This document shows, piece after piece, positions 1 to 4,497 of a DNA stretch of 7,882 nt (its first letter is position 1; each line of letters starts with the position of its first letter). Under the pieces are notes generated by a model. It was not told the DNA's origin and did no database searches. It was given only the letters and a program-made list of their open reading frames with translations. This DNA is from Phycisphaerales bacterium. GTDB lineage: Bacteria > Planctomycetota > Phycisphaerae > Phycisphaerales > UBA1924. The stretch lies in the NCBI GenBank assembly GCA_029260335.1, contig JAJDDL010000389.1, forward strand, positions 1 through 7,882. Direction: 5' to 3'. The position numbers and the translations under genes were made by a program.

Positions 1-1
1 C

Positions 2-322
2 AACTGGATGATCCCAGGCAAGATGGTCAAGGGCATGGGCGGCGCGATGGATCTGGTCGCGGGTGTGCGCAAGGTCGTCGTGACCATGGAGCACTGCAAT
101 CGCAAGGGCCAGACGAAGATTGTCAAGGAGTGCACGCTGCCCTTAACCGGCGCATCGTGCATCGACATGATCATCACTGATCTGTGTGTGCTGGAGATGG
201 ATCACGAGCGGCACCGCTTCCGACTAACCGAGCTTGCGCCGGGTGTGACCAGCGCCGAGGTTATCGAGAAGACCGACGCGGAGATCATTGTCGAAGGTGA
301 GCCCAAGACGATCGAGGTGTGA
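2..322 (+). CDS. scoB: 3-oxoacid (succinyl-CoA:3-ketoacid) CoA-transferase subunit B, 3' part
   Basis: This is the C-terminal half of the beta subunit of a family I CoA-transferase, which moves CoA between succinyl-CoA and a 3-oxoacid such as acetoacetate in the cytoplasm. The reading frame is already open at the left edge, with Asn-Trp codons before the first Met, so the Met at base 8 is internal and the true start lies outside the window. The visible 106 residues are about half of the usual 210-220. Diagnostic stretches are NWMIPGKMVKGMGGAMDLV at the left edge, VVVTMEH about 30 residues on, and CTLPLTGASCIDMIITDL in the middle, all highly conserved in ScoB/AtoA proteins. The catalytic glutamate lies in the missing N-terminal part. 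A subunit A gene (scoA) would be expected just upstream, but that cannot be seen here. The stop codon is 4 bases before the next gene, suggesting co-transcription. Confidence 0.93.
   Translation, partial: NWMIPGKMVKGMGGAMDLVAGVRKVVVTMEHCNRKGQTKIVKECTLPLTGASCIDMIITDLCVLEMDHERHRFRLTELAPGVTSAEVIEKTDAEIIVEGEPKTIEV
314..319 (+). promoter_or_regulatory. Ribosome binding site deciding the start of the small membrane protein gene
   Basis: GAGGTG lies inside the last codons of scoB, 7 bases before the ATG at 327. It supports the ATG at 327 over an in-frame TTG at 288, which would lie deep inside scoB and has no such site. Confidence 0.6.
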
Positions 323-326
323 ACTC

Positions 327-659
327 ATGATCTACAGAGTGCTCGGAAACGATCGTGTCTCGGGCAGCGAACGCGAGGTATGGCTCGAAGCCAACACGGC
401 CGCCGACGCATCGCATCACGCGACCAAGCGAGGAATCTCCAGCCCCAAGGTCGAACACATCAAAGAGCAGGATGTTCCGTTGCACCAGCCGATCATCAAG
501 ACATCTGGGCAATCCAGGCGTTCGAGCGAGCTCCTCGAGAGGCCCGTCTGGACGATCGCCCGGGGCGTGGCGCTCGGTTTGCTGATGTTTTACCTCATCC
601 TTGTCGCGATCCGAGTCGTGCTTTTCATGTTTGGCGTGGCGCTCGGTTCTGCGATGTAG
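327..659 (+). CDS. Small C-terminally membrane-anchored protein of unknown function
   Basis: This encodes a 110-residue protein that I cannot assign to a named family. The first ~72 residues are soluble. Residues 1-46 read as a small alpha/beta unit: a short strand (YRVLGND), an acidic turn, a second strand (REVWLEA), an Ala-rich helix ending in KRG, then a third strand (PKVEHI). This resembles, by pattern only, the small N-terminal segment of type II secretion GspF-like proteins and short planctomycete hypothetical proteins. Residues 47-73 are polar and probably flexible. Residues 74-109 are strongly hydrophobic with one Arg at 96, giving one long or two short membrane segments right at the C-terminus. 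There is no signal peptide, so the soluble part should face the cytoplasm. It follows scoB by 4 bases with a good GAGGTG site, so the two are probably co-transcribed. No function can be claimed. Confidence 0.75.
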   Translation: MIYRVLGNDRVSGSEREVWLEANTAADASHHATKRGISSPKVEHIKEQDVPLHQPIIKTSGQSRRSSELLERPVWTIARGVALGLLMFYLILVAIRVVLFMFGVALGSAM

Positions 660-669
660 GACATTGAGG

Positions 670-692
670 CGACACTCGCTATCCTCGTGTCG
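670..692 (+). repeat. Inverted repeat between the small membrane protein and LOG genes
   Basis: CGACAC at 670-675 is matched by its exact reverse complement GTGTCG at 687-692, with an 11-base centre that contains the TATCCT element. The right arm ends two bases before the LOG start codon. In a read-through mRNA this could fold over the translation start; in DNA it could be an operator. No T run follows, so it is not a terminator. Arms this short can arise by chance. Confidence 0.35.
680..685 (+). promoter_or_regulatory. Candidate -10 element for the LOG gene (near-leaderless start)
   Basis: TATCCT, preceded by GC to give GCTATCCT, ends 9 bases before the ATG at 695. Transcription from such a -10 would be expected to begin around 691-693, leaving almost no leader. 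No Shine-Dalgarno sequence is present between 660 and 694, which fits leaderless translation. No convincing -35 box is seen at the usual distance. The same element occurs before lgt at 2481. Confidence 0.4.
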
Positions 693-694
693 GC

Positions 695-1453
695 ATGAAG
701 GACAATCGAACATCCGAGCACGTCTTCCTGCGGGGGCCTCGATCCCGGCTATCAGAGTTCGCTCGCGTGGTTCGCATCGGGCGCGAGTTCATCAAGGGCT
801 TTCGATCGCTTCACTTTTCGGGCCCATGCGTCACCGTCTTCGGCTCCGCTCGGTTTAAAGAAGGCAACCGGTACTACCAGATGGCCGTGGAAATGGGCGA
901 GGCGATCGCGGGTGCGGGCCTCACGACCATGACCGGTGGCGGGCCGGGCATCATGGAAGCCGCCAATCGAGGAGCACGCAACGCGGGCGGACGATCTATC
1001 GGCTGCAACATCCAGCTCCCCGAGGAGCAAGAACCCAACCCCTACCTCGACAAGATGGTCGAGTTCGACTATTTCTTTGTTCGCAAGGTCATGCTCGTGA
1101 AGTACTCGGTGGCGTTCGTGGTGCTGCCGGGCGGATTCGGCACTATGGACGAACTCTTCGAGACCGCAACGCTCATTCAGACCGGCAAGATCCACTCGTT
1201 CCCGGTGGTTGTCATGGGCACCGACTACTGGCAGCCGTTGCGCGAGTTTGTGCGCGGCACGATGATGACCGCCGGCACTATTGGCCCCAACGACCTCGAT
1301 GACGTGGTGTTCACCGACTCCATAGAAGAGGCGATTGGTGCGATCCGTCTCCGCGGCCGAGATCGACCCCACGATGAGATCCTGAAACCGTCGCGTGTGC
1401 TCGGTGAATCGAACGGAGCGACCGTGCCAAAGACGCCTGCGAGTTCATCATGA
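695..1453 (+). CDS. LOG-family nucleotide 5'-monophosphate phosphoribohydrolase (TIGR00730 type)
   Basis: This encodes a 252-residue Rossmann-fold protein of the LOG ('lonely guy', formerly 'lysine decarboxylase-like') family. Characterised members hydrolyse nucleoside 5'-monophosphates, or their cytokinin forms, to a base and ribose 5-phosphate. Key motifs are visible: VTVFGSARF at 46-54, GGGPGIMEAANRGA at 81-94, and PGGFGTMDE at 145-153. Arg130, in FFVRK, and Glu153 are the expected catalytic Arg and Glu, so the active site looks intact. Residues 1-40 and the tail from about 222 are less conserved. The ATG at 695 was chosen because the family core begins soon after and because a GCTATCCT element sits just upstream. 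The stop codon overlaps the start of the next gene in an ATGA, implying translational coupling. Family membership is clear. Whether the substrate is AMP, another nucleotide or a cytokinin precursor cannot be told from sequence. Confidence 0.92.
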   Translation: MKDNRTSEHVFLRGPRSRLSEFARVVRIGREFIKGFRSLHFSGPCVTVFGSARFKEGNRYYQMAVEMGEAIAGAGLTTMTGGGPGIMEAANRGARNAGGRSIGCNIQLPEEQEPNPYLDKMVEFDYFFVRKVMLVKYSVAFVVLPGGFGTMDELFETATLIQTGKIHSFPVVVMGTDYWQPLREFVRGTMMTAGTIGPNDLDDVVFTDSIEEAIGAIRLRGRDRPHDEILKPSRVLGESNGATVPKTPASSS

Positions 1454-2421
1454 CCGTTACCGCTCGTGCAAGCTTGCGACGCCGGCAAGTGCTGGCCCGA
1501 GGATTGGGCTTTGCGGGCGCAGCGGTGCTCTGCCCGCGCACGCTTGCAACTACGCCTTTCAAGGGTTCGCATGCGGTTCGATTCGCGGTCATCGCCGATC
1601 CGCATCACGGACTCGCCCCGGACGCAGACAAGCGACTCGCCTCGTTTGCCAAGGCATGCGAGCTCCGCGAGGGCCTGGACTTTGCTATCCAAATCGGCGA
1701 TTTCTGCCATCCCACCGACGACGCTCGCGCGTTCGTGGAGCAGTACGACGCCATCGAGCTTCCTCGGCACCATGTCCTGGGCAATCACGACATGGACAAG
1801 GGCACCAAGGCGCAAGCCATCGCGCATTGGGGCATGCGCGACCGCTACTACGCGTTCGTAGAACACGGCGTCCGATTCATCGTGCTCGACCTCAATCACA
1901 TTCAACAGGGCGACACGAGAACCGACTACGCCAACGCCAATTTCTATGTAGACGCCCCACTACGCTCCTGGGCCGACCTCGCCCAACTCGCCTGGCTCCG
2001 CACGACGCTCGAAGCCGAGGACCTGCCCACGGTTGTCTTCAGTCATCAGCCCTTGGGCATCGGCAAACCAGAGGCTGAACTGCCCGAACGCCAGCACGAG
2101 GTCCTCGACATCCTGACTGCGGAGCGCGAAGGGCGATCGCCGGTCTTGGCGTGCTTTTGCGGGCATCTGCACGTGGACCGCGCCGAGCGTGTCAGGGACA
2201 CGCATTGCGTGTGTATCAACTCGGCGAGTTACCTTTGGCATCGAGGCATGATTCCGTATCGAGACGCGCTGTTTGCCTTCGTGACGATTGATCCGGCAGG
2301 CTCGATCACGATTGAGGGATTGGCCAGCGAGTTTGCAGACGGTCATCCGCACGACGATGGGCTCGCATTAGATGTCGTAGGCGTTGCGGCGAAGATCAGT
2401 GATCGAAAGCTCCGCCTCTGA
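1450..2421 (+). CDS. Tat-exported calcineurin-like metallophosphoesterase
   Basis: This encodes a 323-residue binuclear metal phosphoesterase. The core motifs appear in order: D50-x-H52 in VIADPHH, G83-D84 in IQIGD, G111-N112-H113-D114, H199 in FSHQP, and G238-H239-L-H241. These are the ligands expected for two metal ions, so it should be active. The N-terminus has a twin-arginine style signal (SLRRRQVLA at 8-16, then the hydrophobic stretch GLGFAGAAVL) with likely cleavage near residues 33-34, placing the enzyme outside the cytoplasm. Spacing and the VLGNHD and YYAF...RFIVLD segments recall CpdA-like or ADP-ribose/CDP-alcohol diphosphatase-like phosphoesterases, but the substrate is not determined. 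The ATG overlaps the upstream LOG stop by 4 bases and has only a weak GAG upstream, consistent with coupled re-initiation. The last ~25 residues show no recognised motif. Confidence 0.9.
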   Translation: MTVTARASLRRRQVLARGLGFAGAAVLCPRTLATTPFKGSHAVRFAVIADPHHGLAPDADKRLASFAKACELREGLDFAIQIGDFCHPTDDARAFVEQYDAIELPRHHVLGNHDMDKGTKAQAIAHWGMRDRYYAFVEHGVRFIVLDLNHIQQGDTRTDYANANFYVDAPLRSWADLAQLAWLRTTLEAEDLPTVVFSHQPLGIGKPEAELPERQHEVLDILTAEREGRSPVLACFCGHLHVDRAERVRDTHCVCINSASYLWHRGMIPYRDALFAFVTIDPAGSITIEGLASEFADGHPHDDGLALDVVGVAAKISDRKLRL

Positions 2422-2451
2422 AACGCGTGGGCTCCATTTGACATGAACGGT

Positions 2452-2471
2452 CCGCGTGCTCACGCACGCGG
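2452..2471 (+). repeat. Perfect 7-bp inverted repeat upstream of lgt
   Basis: CCGCGTG at 2452-2458 pairs exactly with CACGCGG at 2465-2471 across a 6-base loop. It lies between the phosphoesterase stop and the lgt ATG at 2494, just upstream of the TACCCT element. It has no following T run, so it is a poor intrinsic terminator. It could be an operator, an mRNA-stabilising 3' hairpin of the upstream transcript, or chance. Confidence 0.45.
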
Positions 2472-2480
2472 CTCTGAAGC

Positions 2481-2486
2481 TACCCT
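2481..2486 (+). promoter_or_regulatory. Candidate -10 element giving a leaderless lgt mRNA
   Basis: TACCCT, in the context GCTACCCT, ends 7 bases before the ATG at 2494, so transcription would be expected to start at or beside the start codon. There is no Shine-Dalgarno sequence near this ATG. The element closely resembles GCTATCCT in front of the LOG gene. A clear -35 box at 16-18 bases is not seen. Confidence 0.42.
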
Positions 2487-2493
2487 GCTCTCC

Positions 2494-3564
2494 ATGGCCT
2501 GGCTTCACGATCTCAGCCCGTTCCTCTTTGAGTTCTCCAAGGGTGTGGGCCTGCGCTGGTATGGCCTGAGCTATGCGCTCGGCTTTATCGCGGCGTGGGC
2601 GCTCTTGCGCTTGCTCGCGAGCCGCGGCACAAGCCCCATCCCCAGACAACGCGCGATGGACGCGGTCATGCTCACCGCTATCTGCGTGGTCATCGGCGGT
2701 CGCCTCGGATACGTCCTCATCTACAGCCCAAGCCTGCTGACCGACTTCGGCGGCTCGTTCCCCTATTGGGGCGTGTTCAAGCTCCATCAGGGCGGAATGG
2801 CAAGCCATGGGGGCATGGTCGGAGCCCTCGTTGCTGCGTTCTGGCTCTCCAAGGGATTCAAAGACGAATCGGGCGAACGGATCGGCGCGGCTCCGACCTC
2901 GCGCATCCTGGACGTCTTCTGTCTTGTTGCGCCCGCCGGGCTCCTCTTCGGACGACTCGCCAACTTCATCAACGGCGAGCTGCTCGGCAAGATCGCGGCA
3001 CCCGCCGGACAGCCGGCGCCCTGGTGGGCAGTCCGGTTTCCCCAAGAAGTCTTCGAGCGTCCCGATGAGATCTCATCCGAGCAATGGCTGGGCCTGGCGC
3101 GGGCGGTTGGAATGCCGGATCAGGCGGTCACGGTCGCAGAGCAGAATCAGTTCGAGACGCTCTACGCGGGGCTCGTCGAGCAGGTCCAGGCCGGCTCGGC
3201 ACAGGCTCAACAGACCCTCGAGCCGTGGATCAACGCCCGGCATCCATCCCAGCTCTACCAGGCGATCGGTGAGGGGCTTCTCGTCGGAGCCGTGGTCTGG
3301 GTGTTTGCTCGCAAGGAGCACAAGCCGCTGACGATCTCGGCTCTTTTTGCCATCGTCTATGGCGCACAGCGCATCGTCACCGAGTTCTGGCGGCTTCCGG
3401 ATGCACATCTCAGCAACGCGCTGATCCTCGGGCTCAGCCGAGGCCAGTGGCTCAGCGTGATTATGGTCCTTGCAGGCGTAATATTGCTTGTCTGGGCAAT
3501 GCGACGTGACAGCACGAGGACGCCCGGCTGGGCACGCAAGGCTTCGAGCCTGAGCGACGACTGA
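2494..3564 (+). CDS. lgt: Prolipoprotein diacylglyceryl transferase (Lgt)
   Basis: This polytopic inner-membrane enzyme transfers diacylglyceryl from phosphatidylglycerol to the lipobox cysteine of prolipoproteins, the first step of lipoprotein maturation. Numbering from the ATG at 2494 (356 residues), the family signatures are: LRWYGLSYALGF at 20-31; HQGGMASHGG at 98-107 with the essential His at 105; GRLANFINGELLG at 153-165; HPSQLYQAIGEG at 250-261; and YGAQRIVTEFWRLPDA near 289-304 with the conserved Arg at 293. An in-frame ATG at 2443 would add 17 Arg- and Ser-rich residues unlike the family and would place the 2452-2471 inverted repeat in coding sequence, so 2494 is preferred. The protein is longer than the usual 260-300 residues because of an extra stretch of about 70-80 residues (roughly 170-248) between NGELLG and HPSQLY. 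It runs convergently towards the next gene, with 18 bases between the stops. Confidence 0.94.
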   Translation: MAWLHDLSPFLFEFSKGVGLRWYGLSYALGFIAAWALLRLLASRGTSPIPRQRAMDAVMLTAICVVIGGRLGYVLIYSPSLLTDFGGSFPYWGVFKLHQGGMASHGGMVGALVAAFWLSKGFKDESGERIGAAPTSRILDVFCLVAPAGLLFGRLANFINGELLGKIAAPAGQPAPWWAVRFPQEVFERPDEISSEQWLGLARAVGMPDQAVTVAEQNQFETLYAGLVEQVQAGSAQAQQTLEPWINARHPSQLYQAIGEGLLVGAVVWVFARKEHKPLTISALFAIVYGAQRIVTEFWRLPDAHLSNALILGLSRGQWLSVIMVLAGVILLVWAMRRDSTRTPGWARKASSLSDD

Positions 3565-3582
3565 CCTATCGCACCGTGGCTC

Positions 3583-4314
3583 TCAATCACAACCCTGCGC
3601 AAACTCATCGAGATAGATGAAGAAATCGTCGGCGTCAACATCGCCGTCGCCATCCATATCCGCGCGGCAAGCCTGGCTAACCGTCAGTTGCACGTCGTCG
3701 AAATCGACCTCGATGCCCGGGCCTTCGCTGGTATTGACGAGCCGCACTATCAGCGGCAGGCCGGCAAACGCCGAATCGTCCTGAGCCGCAAAGCAGACAC
3801 TCGTGCGCTCAAAAGTCCCCTCGGCCGGGCTCCGCGCGTTCTGCTCAGACGCGACAATCGTGTCGCCGGCGAGCAGCTCGATGCGATACCCAGGGAACCC
3901 CTCGAAGAAAAACTGCTCTTGATAGCGCTCAGAGAAGTACTCCATCGGATTGCCGATCGCCACGGTCAGCGTGTACGTCGCGCCGGCGCGAACCGTGGCT
4001 TTGAGTTCTTGGAAGATGGCGACCTCGCCCTTGATGAATCCCGGATCGACATAGAGCCAAGCGACATTCTGCCCGCGCGGAGCCTCACTCGGATACGCGT
4101 CGGCGGGCGGATTCCAGCCGCCCCAGCCGATCCACTTCGGATCGCCATCGCCGCCAACGCCTTCCCAGCCGGGCGAGCCGCCATCGATCCCGTTGAGAAA
4201 CTCGTCATCATCGAACACGACCGCTTCAAAGCCGGCGTTCTCGATCTCGATGCTCTGGGCCGACGCGGTTCCGGCCGTGCCCATAAGAAGGCATGTGCTC
4301 AGGACTCTCGACAC
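3583..4314 (-). CDS. Secreted protein with a dockerin-like C-terminal EF-hand repeat
   Basis: This encodes a 243-residue exported protein that starts at GTG. The start is supported by an AGAGGAG ribosome binding site 6 bases upstream and by a signal peptide of about 19 residues ending ASA|QS. Residues 22-212 look like one beta-sandwich domain. It opens IENAGFEA, has a Trp/Gly-rich stretch at 50-68, a conserved-looking QNVAWLYVDPGF at 82-93, then ATYTLTVAIGNP at 112-123, and closes with VDFDDVQLTV at 203-212. This order recalls the galactose-binding-like domains of PEP-CTERM-type extracellular proteins, but no PEP-CTERM tail is present. Residues 218-242 form one EF-hand-like loop (DMDGDGDVDADDFF) followed by YLDEFAQGC, with Cys at 216 and 242 flanking it. 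The likely location is the cell surface or exterior. The binding partner and biological role are unknown. Confidence 0.82.
   Translation of the reverse strand: MSRVLSTCLLMGTAGTASAQSIEIENAGFEAVVFDDDEFLNGIDGGSPGWEGVGGDGDPKWIGWGGWNPPADAYPSEAPRGQNVAWLYVDPGFIKGEVAIFQELKATVRAGATYTLTVAIGNPMEYFSERYQEQFFFEGFPGYRIELLAGDTIVASEQNARSPAEGTFERTSVCFAAQDDSAFAGLPLIVRLVNTSEGPGIEVDFDDVQLTVSQACRADMDGDGDVDADDFFIYLDEFAQGCD
3586..3663 (-). repeat. Single dockerin-like EF-hand repeat unit
   Basis: This codes for residues 218-243 of the secreted protein above. The loop DMDGDGDVDADD has acidic residues at the calcium-binding positions and is followed by the short helix FFIYLDEFA. It matches the two units at the end of the 899-residue protein closely in residues and partly in DNA (a shared TCGTCGGCGTC core on the + strand). 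Confidence 0.8.
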
Positions 4315-4320
4315 TTGAAG

Positions 4321-4327
4321 CTCCTCT
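4321..4327 (-). promoter_or_regulatory. Ribosome binding site for the GTG-started secreted protein
   Basis: AGAGGAG on the - strand, 6 bases before the GTG at 4314, is close to the ideal anti-16S match and fixes this unusual start codon. The remaining leader up to the terminator at 4439 has no recognisable promoter boxes. Confidence 0.7.
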
Positions 4328-4438
4328 TGCTTGTCGCTTACTACTCACCGGCACACCGAGGGCTTGAGCCTTGCTCGACGCGATCTTGAACCAAGGAGCA
4401 ATCCGACAAGCGTGCGTCAGAACGACAAGAATTACCTC

Positions 4439-4478
4439 AAAAAAGACACGGCCCCGGATCGAGTCGATCCGAGGCCGT
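4439..4478 (-). terminator. Rho-independent terminator of the 899-residue protein gene
   Basis: On the - strand, 19 bases after the stop codon, ACGGCC-T-CGGATC and GATCCG-G-GGCCGT form a 13-pair stem closed by a 5-base loop. The only non-Watson-Crick position is a U-G wobble, which would be a C-A mismatch on the + strand, so the hairpin is built for the - strand transcript. It is followed by GTC and six T. It separates the two - strand secreted protein genes into distinct units. Confidence 0.93.
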
Positions 4479-4497
4479 CAGTAGGAGTGGCACTCGT

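Noticed and set aside
288..326. A TTG start extending the small membrane protein by 13 residues.
   Set aside because: It would overlap scoB by 35 bases and lacks a ribosome binding site, while the ATG at 327 has GAGGTG at the right distance.
1528..1533. Cys28 near the end of the phosphoesterase signal peptide as a possible Tat-lipoprotein lipobox, tempting because lgt is next door.
   Set aside because: The residues before it are A-V-L, and Leu at -1 is not accepted in lipoboxes, which need Gly, Ala or Ser. A cut near residue 33 fits better.
1225..1905. A 226-codon - strand frame spanning the LOG and phosphoesterase junction.
   Set aside because: It overlaps two well-supported + strand genes and has no family motif. 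It is a by-product of high GC content.
2438..2443. A perfect TTGACA upstream of lgt.
   Set aside because: No -10-like hexamer lies 16-18 bases downstream, and it is 37 bases from the TACCCT element, so it does not form a standard promoter. It is likely chance.
3565..3582. A possible bidirectional terminator between lgt and the convergent secreted protein gene.
   Set aside because: The 18-base gap has no inverted repeat or T run. Termination there must be of another kind or lie inside the coding regions.
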